From Flavobacterium sp. SCGC AAA160-P02 (GTDB taxonomy: Bacteria; Bacteroidota; Bacteroidia; Flavobacteriales; Flavobacteriaceae), in NCBI GenBank assembly GCA_949541125.1, contig CATISV010000145.1:1-42195 (forward strand): a stretch of 42,195 nucleotides of DNA. Reading direction: 5' to 3'. Within the stretch, counting starts at the first letter, position 1. The number at the start of each line of letters is the position of its first letter. The notes beneath the pieces were generated by a model. That model ran no database searches. It saw nothing but the letters and a program-made list of their open reading frames with translations, and was not told where the DNA came from. The position numbers and the translations under genes were made by a program. Positions 19,862-31,945 of the stretch are shown piece by piece.

Positions 19862-22800
19862 ATGAAAAACACCATTTTAACTTTCTTCTTTGCGCTGTTG
19901 TTTTTTTCTATAAATACCGGACAAATTTATGGACAACAATCCGAAATAGACATTAATCTTTATGCTAACTTCAATCACGCTGTAAAGCTTTTTAACTCTA
20001 AATCCTATGCTGCGGCACAAAAACATTTTGTAAAAGTTTCTGAAAATGTAAAAAACAGAACAACACTAAAAGCTGACGCCGATTATTACGATGCTGTATG
20101 TGCAATTCGCTTAAATAAAATTAATGCTGATAAAAAAATTCTAAAATTTGTTAATAATTATCCAAATAGTAATAAAAAAGACAAAGCTTATTTCAATGTA
20201 GGTAACTATTATTTTGCAAATAAAAAAGCAGCCCATGCATTAAAATGGTATTCAAAAGTAAACTTAGATGCCTTGTCTGAAAACAACAAAAAAGAGTTGA
20301 CTTTTAAAATGGCCTATGCATTATTATCAACCCAAAACTTAGACTTAGCCAAAAATAAATTTGTTACTTTGATTAACGATTCAAAGTATGGTAATGACTC
20401 TCGTTATTACTTTGGATACATTTCTTACAAACAAGAAGATTATGAAATTGCTGAAAAATCATTGGAAGAAATTGCAGATACGCAAGCATACAAAAGTGAA
20501 GTAACTTATTTTTTATTAGATATTAGTTTTAAAGCTGGAAAATTTGAAAAATGTATTGAGGTTGGAAAAAAATTACTAGAACAATCAAAAAATAAAGAAG
20601 CTTCTGAAATTTCAAAAATTATTGGTGAAAGTCTTTTCAATCTTAAAAGATATAAGGAATCAATTTCTTATTTGGAAGCCTATAGAGGTAGAAAAGGGAA
20701 ATGGAATAATACAGACTATTATCAGTTGGGCTATGCCTATTTTAAGCAAAACGATTTTGAAAGTGCTGTCAATAATTTTAATAAAATTATTGATGATAAA
20801 AATAATGTATCACAAAAAGCATACTACAATCTTGGAGAATGTTACATATACTTGGATAAAAAACCTGAAGCCCTAAACGCATTTAAGAGCGCAAGTGAAA
20901 TGAATTTTGATTTAAAAGTAAAGGAAGATGCTGCACTAAACTACGCAAAGCTTAGTTATGAAGAAGGAAACCCTTATAAAAGTGTCGCAGTAGTGCTACA
21001 AGATTTCTTGAAAAAATACCCAAAATCTCCTAGCTATGAAGAAATTAATGAATTGGTGGTAACTTCCTACTTGTATCAACAAGATTATCAGGGAGCTCTT
21101 GATTATTTAAAGAATAAAAAGAGCAAACAAAATCAAAATTTAAGCTATGAAGTTTCTTATTACAGAGCAATTCAGTTATTTAACTCAAATAAACTTCAAG
21201 AAGCTCTCCCTTATTTTAACCTAGGAAAAAAATCTATTGAAACCATCATAAAAAGTAATGCTTACTATTGGAGCGGAGAAACAAATTATAGATTGGGTAA
21301 TTATCAAACAAGTTTAGATGAGTTCATACAATTTAAAAAAATAGCCCCAAAAAACATCAAAGAATTGAACTTGATTGATTACAATATTGGCTACAGTTAT
21401 TTTAAACTAAAAAAATACGCAATTGCTGCAAAATCATTTCAAAATTTCATAGACACACAAAATAAGGATATGACTTTGAATGATGATGCGATAATACGAT
21501 TGGGAGATAGTTTTTTTGCTACTAGGAAATATATAGAGGCAATCAAGGCCTATAAAAACATCGTTAATACGTTTGGCACAGGTGCAGACTATGCTCAATA
21601 TCAAATGGCTATGAGTTTCGGTTTTTTAAAAAAGAATGGTGATAAAATCACGCAATTAGAAAATTTACTCACAAACTTTGAAACCTCAAATTTTAGAGAT
21701 GATGCACTGTTTCAATTAGGAAATACATACTCTGCTCAAAAAGACACTAAAAATGCTCATAGATCGTACAAAATATTATTACAAGATTTTCCAAAAAGCT
21801 CCTACAAAACAAGAGCTTTACTAAGAGATGGATTATTGTATTATAATGAAAATGAAAATCAAAAAGCATTAAAAAACTACAAAGAAATTGTTGCTAAATT
21901 TCCAAATTCAGCTGAAGCGAGAGAAGCAGTTACCAATGCGAAGAATGTATATATAGATTTAGGAGCAGTAGATGAATATGCTGTTTGGGCAAAAGGAATA
22001 AGTTTTGTTAACATCACTGATGCTGATTTAGATAATTCGACCTATGAATCTGCTGAAAATAAATTTTTAGCCAATGATATACCAAAAGCAACAGAAGGAT
22101 TTAAAAAATATATCATCACTTTTCCAGAGGGTCTTCATGTATTACAAGCTAATTTTTATTTGGCTCAACTTCTTGTAAAAAGTAACTTACACGATAAAGC
22201 TATTCAAAATTATCAATATGTCATCAATCAATCCCAAAGTGAATATAGCGAGGAATCTCTTAACAAATTATCACAAATTTTATTAGAAAAAGGAAATTGG
22301 CCTGCTGCTATTCCTCTATTAGAAAGGTTAGAACAAGAAGCAAATTTACCGCTTAATATTCTGTATGCACAGAGTAATTTAATGAAAGGATATTATCAAT
22401 CTCAAAAATATAATAAGGCAGTTGAATACGCAGAGAAAATTTTATTGCAAGATAAAATCGAGGCACTAGTAGAATATGATGCAAAAATTATTATTGCTCG
22501 TTCTGCTTTTCAAACTGATGATGATGCTAAAGCCGAGGAATTTTATACTGAAGTAGAGAGAAATGCCAGTGGAGAATTAAAAGCGGAAGCTTTGTATTTT
22601 GCAGCTTATTTTGCTAATAAGAAAAAACTGTATGATGTTTCCAACAAAATAATACAAACCATCACTTCAGATTTTTCTGCATACAAATATTGGGGAGCAA
22701 AAAGTTTTGTCATCATGGCAAAAAACTACTATGCATTAGAAAACTCAGACCCATATCAAGCTACCTATATCTTAGAAAATATTATTACGAATTTTTCACA

Positions 22801-22897
22801 ATTTGAAGAGGTGGTAAACGATGCTAAAAATGAACTGAAAAAAATCAAACTAAATGAAGCAAAAACGAATAATTCAATAACAACTCCAAAAAATTAA
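19862..22897 (+). CDS. Exported tetratricopeptide-repeat protein
   Basis: Signal peptide, many TPR-like units ('AYYNLGECYIYLDKKPEALNAFKSA', 'DALFQLGNTYSAQKDTKNAHRSYKILLQDFPKS'). Confidence 0.92.
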   Translation: MKNTILTFFFALLFFSINTGQIYGQQSEIDINLYANFNHAVKLFNSKSYAAAQKHFVKVSENVKNRTTLKADADYYDAVCAIRLNKINADKKILKFVNNYPNSNKKDKAYFNVGNYYFANKKAAHALKWYSKVNLDALSENNKKELTFKMAYALLSTQNLDLAKNKFVTLINDSKYGNDSRYYFGYISYKQEDYEIAEKSLEEIADTQAYKSEVTYFLLDISFKAGKFEKCIEVGKKLLEQSKNKEASEISKIIGESLFNLKRYKESISYLEAYRGRKGKWNNTDYYQLGYAYFKQNDFESAVNNFNKIIDDKNNVSQKAYYNLGECYIYLDKKPEALNAFKSASEMNFDLKVKEDAALNYAKLSYEEGNPYKSVAVVLQDFLKKYPKSPSYEEINELVVTSYLYQQDYQGALDYLKNKKSKQNQNLSYEVSYYRAIQLFNSNKLQEALPYFNLGKKSIETIIKSNAYYWSGETNYRLGNYQTSLDEFIQFKKIAPKNIKELNLIDYNIGYSYFKLKKYAIAAKSFQNFIDTQNKDMTLNDDAIIRLGDSFFATRKYIEAIKAYKNIVNTFGTGADYAQYQMAMSFGFLKKNGDKITQLENLLTNFETSNFRDDALFQLGNTYSAQKDTKNAHRSYKILLQDFPKSSYKTRALLRDGLLYYNENENQKALKNYKEIVAKFPNSAEAREAVTNAKNVYIDLGAVDEYAVWAKGISFVNITDADLDNSTYESAENKFLANDIPKATEGFKKYIITFPEGLHVLQANFYLAQLLVKSNLHDKAIQNYQYVINQSQSEYSEESLNKLSQILLEKGNWPAAIPLLERLEQEANLPLNILYAQSNLMKGYYQSQKYNKAVEYAEKILLQDKIEALVEYDAKIIIARSAFQTDDDAKAEEFYTEVERNASGELKAEALYFAAYFANKKKLYDVSNKIIQTITSDFSAYKYWGAKSFVIMAKNYYALENSDPYQATYILENIITNFSQFEEVVNDAKNELKKIKLNEAKTNNSITTPKN

Positions 22898-22902
22898 TCC
22901 TA

Positions 22903-24669
22903 ATGAAAACGTATATTTTATTATTGATTTTTGCTGTAAGTACACTTCAAATTTTTTCACAAAAAAAACCAAACAAAAACATAATAAAGAAGGATTCTAT
23001 TATTGAAGTCATTAATATTGTTACCTCATACACACCAACAATTGCTGATGCTTTTAAATTTAAAAAAAACCCAACGATTGTACTGAGTAAAAATTCTGAA
23101 AAGAAAAAACTTACATACACTATTTTTTCTGCTCCAGTCGCCTCTACATTTGTTCCAAAAAGTGGAACTGTAAAAGGAATTGATGTAGGTAAAAAAGAAC
23201 GTTTATTTGATAACTATCTTGCCTTAGGGTATGGTAATTATTCGACTCCATTTCTAGAAGCATTCTTGCATCAAAACATAAAATTTGAAAATGAAACCGG
23301 CATCTACTTAAAATATATATCATCCGAAGATGGTATTAAAAATACACCTTTGAACAACGGATACTCTAGCCTTAATATTGATGCATATTATACCCAAAAA
23401 GAACGTTATTTTACCTGGAAAATTGGTGGAAACATTCAGCAGCAAAATTACAATTGGTATGGATTACCAGACATCTCTTTTGATAATGAGTTAATTTACT
23501 CTATTCTTGAAAAACAAAGCTACAGACTCTATAAAATGGAAGGTGAGCTTGTTTTTAAAGAATCCTTCTTCACAAATGTCAAAACTTCACTTATTTCTTT
23601 TAATGATTCTTTTGGAAGTAATGAATTTGGCTTCTCATTAAAACCAAATATTAAACTTCCTTTAAATATAATTAGCAGAAAATTAAATGATATAGAAGTG
23701 AATACAAGTATTGATTATTTACAAGGTGAATTTGAGCAAAGTTATTTAAATGACAATAACCTAAACTACCGTTTCTTCAATCTAGGAATTCATCCAGTTT
23801 ATAGAATAGACTGGAATAAATTCAAAATTAAATTAGGAACTAAGGTTTTTATTAGCTCAGATATTGAAAATAGTTTAACCGATATTCTTGCATATCCAGA
23901 TATTCAAATAAGCCATCCATTTATTTCTAATTTAGTGAATATTTATGCGGGAGCTGGAGGGGATCTTCATATGAATTCTTTTCAAAATTTAAGTACAGAA
24001 AATCCTTTTGTTTCGCCCACTTTATTTTTAACTCAAACAAATGAACAATACAATTTCTTTGGAGGAATCAATGCTATATTTTCTTCTAACGTAAACTTTA
24101 ATATTAATGCAAGCTATAAAAGGGATGAAGATCATGTGTTATTTGTGAGAAATAATTCAAAATCTAATGGTATTTTTGATGTAACAACTCCTTTGTTAGG
24201 CTATGAATACGGAAACTCTTTTAATGTTTTTTATGATGATATAAGTACATTATCCATATCCGCTGAAGTAGAGGTAGACTTTTCAAAAAGATTCCTTACA
24301 GGAGGAAATATTCAATACAACTCATACAGAACTACTTTTCAACAAGAAGCATGGAATATGCCAAAATTTGAGGGAGTTATCTACGGAACCTACAAAAATG
24401 ACAAATGGTATGCTAACACAAATATCTTCTTTGTTGGAAAACGACAAGATATTCTATATAATGGAACATTCCCATCAACGATTTCTGGTATTCAATCTTT
24501 GGATGCTTTTATAGATGTAAATATAAATGGGGGATATCATTTTAACGATTTTTTCTCTGCATTTATAAAACTCAACAATGTCTTGGGAACCGATTACGAG
24601 CGCTATGCTAATTTTAATGTTCAGGGTTTTCAAATTTTAGGAGGCATTACCTATAAATTTGATTTTTAA
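22903..24669 (+). CDS. Outer-membrane beta-barrel protein (TonB-dependent receptor barrel-like, no obvious plug)
   Basis: Signal peptide; alternating aromatic beta strands; C-terminus 'FFSAFIKLNNVLGTDYERYANFNVQGFQILGGITYKFDF' like TBDT barrels; starts 5 bp after the TPR gene. Confidence 0.82.
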   Translation: MKTYILLLIFAVSTLQIFSQKKPNKNIIKKDSIIEVINIVTSYTPTIADAFKFKKNPTIVLSKNSEKKKLTYTIFSAPVASTFVPKSGTVKGIDVGKKERLFDNYLALGYGNYSTPFLEAFLHQNIKFENETGIYLKYISSEDGIKNTPLNNGYSSLNIDAYYTQKERYFTWKIGGNIQQQNYNWYGLPDISFDNELIYSILEKQSYRLYKMEGELVFKESFFTNVKTSLISFNDSFGSNEFGFSLKPNIKLPLNIISRKLNDIEVNTSIDYLQGEFEQSYLNDNNLNYRFFNLGIHPVYRIDWNKFKIKLGTKVFISSDIENSLTDILAYPDIQISHPFISNLVNIYAGAGGDLHMNSFQNLSTENPFVSPTLFLTQTNEQYNFFGGINAIFSSNVNFNINASYKRDEDHVLFVRNNSKSNGIFDVTTPLLGYEYGNSFNVFYDDISTLSISAEVEVDFSKRFLTGGNIQYNSYRTTFQQEAWNMPKFEGVIYGTYKNDKWYANTNIFFVGKRQDILYNGTFPSTISGIQSLDAFIDVNINGGYHFNDFFSAFIKLNNVLGTDYERYANFNVQGFQILGGITYKFDF

Positions 24670-24881
24670 AACATCGTTATCAATGAAAAAAAACATAAAA
24701 AATTGAAAAAAGAAAATTTATTAAAATAGTTCTCTTGGAAATATTTGGCCATCACGATTTAATAAAGACCAGAAATCATCTTATTTACCCCTATCTCTGT
24801 TTGATGTAGTGATTTGAATTTTTATCTGAATTTTATCAAAACATTCCGTAAATTTATACTTTATCAAAAAATTATATCTGG

Positions 24882-26312
24882 ATGAAAAAATGTATATTAT
24901 TAATTGCTGTAAGCATATTAGTTGCTTGTAATCAAAAAAAAACTCCTACCAATCTCACCACAGACCTATCTGAGCAAGAAAAAAGAGATTCAACACAAAT
25001 TAAACATCTTTTTAATGCTGCATTAACTGAAGGTAAATCATATGAGTGGCTAAGAGATTTAACCAAAAATATTGGAGGAAGATTATCTGGATCACCGGAA
25101 GCTCAAAAAGCTGTTGAGTGGGGGGAAAAAGTAATGAAGGAGGTTGGATTAGATTCGGTTTGGTTACAACCAGTAATGGTCCCTCATTGGGTTCGAGGTA
25201 AGAAAGAAGAAGCGTATTATACATCAAAAGGACAAAAAAAGAATGTTCCTATATGTGCCTTAGGTTTTTCAATTGCAACTCCTTCAGATGGAGTTACTGC
25301 AGAAGTTATTGAAGTAAAAAGCTTAGAAGAAGCCGAAGCTTTAGGGGATAAAATGAATGGTAAAATTGTATTTTTTAATCGTGCTTTTGACGATACGTTA
25401 ATTAATACCTTTAGAGCTTATGGAGGTTGTGTAGATCAAAGAGTAAGAGGTGCATCAATTTGTGGTCAATTTGGAGCAAAAGGAGTAATTGTTCGATCTA
25501 TGACCAACGCAATTGATGATTACCCTCACACTGGGACCATGAGTTATGGAGATTTGCCTGTTTCGAAATACATACCAGCAGCAGCGATAAGCTCTAAAGC
25601 GGCAGAAGACTTGAGTAAAGATTTGAAAAACAACCCTACTTTAAAATTTTACTTCAAACAAAATTGTAAAAACTTACCAGATGCTCCATCCTTTAATGTT
25701 GTTGGAGAACTTAAAGGTTCTGAAAATCCAGAAAACATATTTGTCGTTGGAGGTCATCTAGATTCTTGGGATTTAGGAGAAGGAGCTCATGACGATGGAA
25801 CGGGAATTGTACAATCTTTAGAAGTTGCCTATTTATTTAAAGAAAATAATATTCGCCCCAAAAATACCTTAAGAGTTGTTTTCTTTATGAATGAAGAAAA
25901 TGGAACTAGAGGCGCAAAAAAATATGCAGAATTAGCCAAATTAAACAATGAAAATCACATTGGAGGCTTAGAATCGGATGCTGGAGGTCATACACCAAGA
26001 GGTTTTTCAATTGATGCAAATTCTACAAACACCGAATTGCTTCAAAGTTGGAAAAAATTGCTATCACCTTATGGTCTTCATGATTTTGATAAAGGGGGTT
26101 CTGGTGCAGATATTAGGCCATTAAAGGCAGAAGATGTTACCTTGGTGGGTTATAGACCTGATCCTCAACGTTATTTTGATTACCATCACACAAGTAGAGA
26201 TACGTTCGACAAAGTCAATAAACGTGAACTTGAGCTAGGTAGTGCATCAATGGCTAGTATTATATATTTGATGGATAAATACTTGAACAGTGATACTCCT
26301 GTAAAACCCTAA
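24882..26312 (+). CDS. M28 family metallopeptidase (carboxypeptidase Q-like), lipoprotein
   Basis: Lipobox 'ISILVAC'; 'VVGGHLDSWDLGEGAHDDGTGIVQSLEVA', 'VVFFMNEENGTRGAKKYAE', 'DYHHTSRDTFDKV'. Confidence 0.93.
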   Translation: MKKCILLIAVSILVACNQKKTPTNLTTDLSEQEKRDSTQIKHLFNAALTEGKSYEWLRDLTKNIGGRLSGSPEAQKAVEWGEKVMKEVGLDSVWLQPVMVPHWVRGKKEEAYYTSKGQKKNVPICALGFSIATPSDGVTAEVIEVKSLEEAEALGDKMNGKIVFFNRAFDDTLINTFRAYGGCVDQRVRGASICGQFGAKGVIVRSMTNAIDDYPHTGTMSYGDLPVSKYIPAAAISSKAAEDLSKDLKNNPTLKFYFKQNCKNLPDAPSFNVVGELKGSENPENIFVVGGHLDSWDLGEGAHDDGTGIVQSLEVAYLFKENNIRPKNTLRVVFFMNEENGTRGAKKYAELAKLNNENHIGGLESDAGGHTPRGFSIDANSTNTELLQSWKKLLSPYGLHDFDKGGSGADIRPLKAEDVTLVGYRPDPQRYFDYHHTSRDTFDKVNKRELELGSASMASIIYLMDKYLNSDTPVKP

Positions 26313-26326
26313 TACAAATAAAATAC

Positions 26327-26677
26327 ATGCTAATTATAACCATTATTTTTGGTTTTTTATTTATGGTTGCAGGACTTTCTCATATCGTAAACCCAAAATT
26401 TTTTGAGCATTTTATTCCCAATATATTTCCAAAATTAACTGTTAACTATATCGTTGGTTTTATCGAATTTGTTTTGGGCTTAGGATTGTTTTTTCCAACA
26501 ATGACTTCCTATGCCTCCCTAGGAATTTTTATCATAATGTTTTTATTTCTTCCAATCCATGTCTGGGATGCAACAAAAAAAAAGCCTGCTATTGGCTCTA
26601 AATTTATTGCATACATAAGAATACTCTTACAATTTTTGTTCCTGTATGGGGCCTATTCAATATACCAAAACTCATAA
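26327..26677 (+). CDS. DoxX-like membrane protein
   Basis: Four TM-like segments; 'FLFMVAGLSHIVNPKFFEHFIPNIFP...GFIEFVLGLGLFFPT'. Confidence 0.82.
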   Translation: MLIITIIFGFLFMVAGLSHIVNPKFFEHFIPNIFPKLTVNYIVGFIEFVLGLGLFFPTMTSYASLGIFIIMFLFLPIHVWDATKKKPAIGSKFIAYIRILLQFLFLYGAYSIYQNS

Positions 26678-26687
26678 TAATTACTCT

Positions 26688-28319
26688 ATGAAAAAAATAA
26701 TTTATATACTATGCATTACCGCTTTATTTTCTACTTGTAAACAGGTACAAGTAGATCTAATTGTTACCAATGCTAATATATATACTGTTGATGAAAATTT
26801 CAGTAAAGCAGAGGCTTTTGCAATCAAAGATGGAAAATTTATTGATATTGGTCGTAGTTTTGAAATTACAAGCAAATATGCGTCTTTAAATACCATCGAT
26901 GCAAAAGGAAAGACTATATTACCTGGACTTATAGATGCACATTGTCACTTTTATAGAATGGGTCTACAGCAACAAAAAGTTTCTTTAGAAGGAACAAAAA
27001 GTTATGATGAGGTTTTACAAAAATTAGTTGCGTTTCAAAAAGAGAAAAACACTCGCTTTATCAGTGGCCGTGGTTGGGATCAAAATGATTGGGAAATAAA
27101 AGAATTTCCAACAAAAGATAGGTTAGATAAATTATTTCCAACAATACCAGTAGCTATAGGAAGAGTCGATGGCCATGCTTTACTAGTAAACCAAGCTGCA
27201 ATTGATTTATCAGGAATCAACAAAGACATAAAGATATCAGGTGGTGAAATCATCATTAAAGATGGTAAAATGACGGGAGTCTTAATTGATGCTGCGATGG
27301 ATTTAATTAAGTTTCCTACAGTTTCAAAACAAGAGGCTATACAAGGATTATTAGATGCTCAAAACATTTGTTTTTCATACGGTCTTACGACTGTTGATGA
27401 TGCAGGAATAGATAAAGAAATTATAGAATTAATTGATAGTTTGCAAAAAGCTAATAGTTTAAAAATGAGAATTTATGCGATGGTTTCGGGAGATAAACAA
27501 TCACAAATTGATTATTATATTTCTAAAGGAAAAATTAAAACAGAAAGATTAAATGTTCGTTCTTTCAAAGTTTATGGAGATGGGGCCTTGGGGTCTAGAG
27601 GAGCTGTAATGCGGGCTCCTTATTCAGACAGAAAAAACCACTATGGAACATTAATTTACAGTCCAAAACGCTATCAGGAAATTGCTCAACAGATTGCAGC
27701 TTCAGATTACCAAATGAATACTCATGCAATCGGTGACTCAGCGAATACTTTAATCTTAAAAACATACAATGAAATTGCACAAAATCTGGAAAATAGACGA
27801 TGGAGAGTAGAACATGCACAAATAATTTCTCCAGAGGACTTTAGCCTCTTTAAACACACCATTCCTTCTATTCAACCCACCCATGCAACTTCTGATATGT
27901 ATTGGGCTGAAGACAGAGTTGGTGAAAAAAGAATAAATGGCGCATATGCTTATAAAAACTTATTGAATATTCATGGGAAAGTAGCTTTAGGAACTGATTT
28001 CCCTGTCGAAAAAGTAAGTCCATTTTTAACCTTTTATGCAGCGACAATTCGAAAAGATACAGATGGCTATCCTTCGGAAGGATTCCAAATAAAAGACGCT
28101 TTGTCTAGAGAAGAAACTTTAAAAGGTATGACTATTTGGGCCGCTTATTCAAACTTTGAAGAAAAAGAAAAAGGAAGCATTGAGGTTGGAAAATTTGCTG
28201 ACTTTGTGATACTTAACCAAGATATTATGACGGCAGAAGAAGATAGAATTCCAAAAACTAAAGTCATATCAACCTATATAAATGGGGAGAACGTATATCA
28301 AAAATTAGATCTCAATTAA
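26688..28319 (+). CDS. Amidohydrolase family protein (YtcJ-like), lipoprotein
   Basis: 'ILPGLIDAHCHFYRMGLQ', 'GRGWDQNDW', 'TDFPVE', 'GKFADFVILNQDIM'. Start set at the ATG at 26688, giving lipobox 'ALFSTC', rather than ORF-track 26646. Confidence 0.92.
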   Translation: MKKIIYILCITALFSTCKQVQVDLIVTNANIYTVDENFSKAEAFAIKDGKFIDIGRSFEITSKYASLNTIDAKGKTILPGLIDAHCHFYRMGLQQQKVSLEGTKSYDEVLQKLVAFQKEKNTRFISGRGWDQNDWEIKEFPTKDRLDKLFPTIPVAIGRVDGHALLVNQAAIDLSGINKDIKISGGEIIIKDGKMTGVLIDAAMDLIKFPTVSKQEAIQGLLDAQNICFSYGLTTVDDAGIDKEIIELIDSLQKANSLKMRIYAMVSGDKQSQIDYYISKGKIKTERLNVRSFKVYGDGALGSRGAVMRAPYSDRKNHYGTLIYSPKRYQEIAQQIAASDYQMNTHAIGDSANTLILKTYNEIAQNLENRRWRVEHAQIISPEDFSLFKHTIPSIQPTHATSDMYWAEDRVGEKRINGAYAYKNLLNIHGKVALGTDFPVEKVSPFLTFYAATIRKDTDGYPSEGFQIKDALSREETLKGMTIWAAYSNFEEKEKGSIEVGKFADFVILNQDIMTAEEDRIPKTKVISTYINGENVYQKLDLN

Positions 28320-28444
28320 TTTCGATTTGGTAGGATTTTTAATTGCTATCCCAATTACTTTTGTTACGCCCTTTAACTTTGAAAATCTCTAAGTAAAATA
28401 AGTTGATAAAATATAAAATGATTTTTCTATCGATGATATATTAA

Positions 28445-29221
28445 TTATTGTTTTTCTAATTTACTGTTAGAAATATTATTTGCAATATAATCCCATAAGG
28501 AAATTCTTGCCTCTAATGCTTGTTTTGCTGTCGCAAGAACTTCTTTCCACTTTTGATCATCTTCTCCACATAATTCTATAATCATTTCTAAAGATAAAGG
28601 CCCATGAGAATCGCCATCCAGTTCGATATGTCTATTTAAATAATATAGAAAATCTTTGAAGGATTCCTTTTTGTTAGTCTCATTGATAATTTGAATGAAC
28701 ATATCTGGAATAAGGTCTTCTCTACCAAAAGTAAATGCCGCAGCAACTTTATGGGCATCGTTGGAATCGATTATGTCAAAAGTAAATTCAACAAATTTTT
28801 TAACCGGACCAGGAATTTCTGTAATTTCTAGCGCCTTTTTTATAGAATTTGTTTGTGATATATGAGTTAGAAGACTATTTATTTTACTAAGGTCAGCATC
28901 AAAGTTTTGCATGGCCTCTAAATACATTTCAAAATGACTTTTTACTTCTCCATAAAGATTTACATCACTCTCCTCTGCTAAGGTTATTTCATTAACAAAC
29001 TGGGCAAGTTTGCTGTTTTTTCTTGGAATCCATGGAATGGAAACACAAGTCAATTCTCTTTGTAAAAATTTTAAAAGAGACATAAAATCCCATACCGCAA
29101 ATACATGATCTTCAGTAAAAACTTTTATATCATCAATCGTTTCCAATTTTTTATAGAGTTTATGTGATTTTAACTGTTGCCTTAACGGAGCTATTTCATT
29201 TTGAATAAAGTCTATATTCAT
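28445..29221 (-). CDS. DUF3050 domain-containing protein
   Basis: 'LRQQLKSHKLYKKLETIDDIKVFTEDHVFAVWDFMSLLKFLQRELTCVSIPW' and 'RHIELDGDSHGPLSLEMI' typical of DUF3050. Confidence 0.88.
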   Translation of the reverse strand: MNIDFIQNEIAPLRQQLKSHKLYKKLETIDDIKVFTEDHVFAVWDFMSLLKFLQRELTCVSIPWIPRKNSKLAQFVNEITLAEESDVNLYGEVKSHFEMYLEAMQNFDADLSKINSLLTHISQTNSIKKALEITEIPGPVKKFVEFTFDIIDSNDAHKVAAAFTFGREDLIPDMFIQIINETNKKESFKDFLYYLNRHIELDGDSHGPLSLEMIIELCGEDDQKWKEVLATAKQALEARISLWDYIANNISNSKLEKQ

Positions 29222-29271
29222 TAGTCTAAATGTTTTATAAATATTTCTAAATCTTTATATAATTTTGCAGC

Positions 29272-29352
29272 TAAAACCTAAGTTTTGACTAAGTTATATT
29301 TTGTATAATTATCGTAAAAAAAACTTATCAAAAGCTGAGTTTTATGTTTTTT
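29272..29352 (+). other. Long imperfect inverted repeat/stem-loop followed by a T tract
   Basis: Arms taaaacctaagttttgactaag (29272-29293) and cttatcaaaagctgagtttta (29324-29344) pair with bulges; followed by tgtttttt. Confidence 0.6.
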
Positions 29353-29612
29353 AAAGTTAGTCGGTAATTGACTTATTTATATAATAGAACTCCAGCCTCA
29401 TGTTAATTATCTTTTTTTAGAATACAAATTTAAATACTCATTTTAAATTTTAAAAAAAATTCAGTATGAATTTAAAAAATGGGAGATGACATACAAAGCT
29501 TTTTGATTATTTTAAAAAATTCCTTTTTAATATCTTTATTAGTTGTTGTTGGACTCAAATAATTAAAAAAAGAAGAAATCCTATTAATTAACATAATAAA
29601 CTAAAAAATAAT

Positions 29613-29638
29613 GGGCTTAAAATTTACTTTTTAAGCCC
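29613..29638. terminator. Perfect 10-bp stem-loop in the gyrB upstream region
   Basis: gggcttaaaa-tttact-ttttaagccc; on the minus strand followed by attattttttag. Confidence 0.6.
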
Positions 29639-29689
29639 ACTTTCATTCAATTCAATTTTTTAGTTGAAATTATTTTCGTGAATATTAGT

Positions 29690-29728
29690 TTTAAGGCACT
29701 TTAGAGACTATTTAAGGTACTTTTTAGA
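29690..29728. repeat. Two direct repeats upstream of gyrB, 21-bp period
   Basis: tttaaggcactttaga (29690-29705) and tttaaggtactttttaga (29711-29728). Confidence 0.65.
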
Positions 29729-29805
29729 AATTAACAAATGTTGATAAAACTAGAGTATTGCATATAAAAATGCTCCTAAAAAACATCGTTTTTTTTTTAA
29801 TTTGA

Positions 29806-31815
<2,010 letters not shown>

Positions 31816-31901
31816 TTTAGCTAAATAATGGAACTCTAAAAATACTTTCTTAGATGACTTCTTTTTCTTTGATAACAGAATTTAAAATAATTATTTTGTG
31901 C

Positions 31902-31909
31902 TACTTTTG
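31902..31909 (+). promoter_or_regulatory. Bacteroidota -7 box upstream of mdh (TACTTTTG)
   Basis: Matches TAnnTTTG, 37 bp before the mdh ATG; no convincing -33 TTG at normal spacing. Confidence 0.55.
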
Positions 31910-31945
31910 CACAACTTTATATAAACAAAATTAAAACAAAAAAAC

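Noticed and set aside
29778-29798. aaaaaac-atc-gtttttt hairpin just before gyrB
   Set aside because: Stem is almost all A-T and is likely a by-product of poly-A/poly-T tracts.
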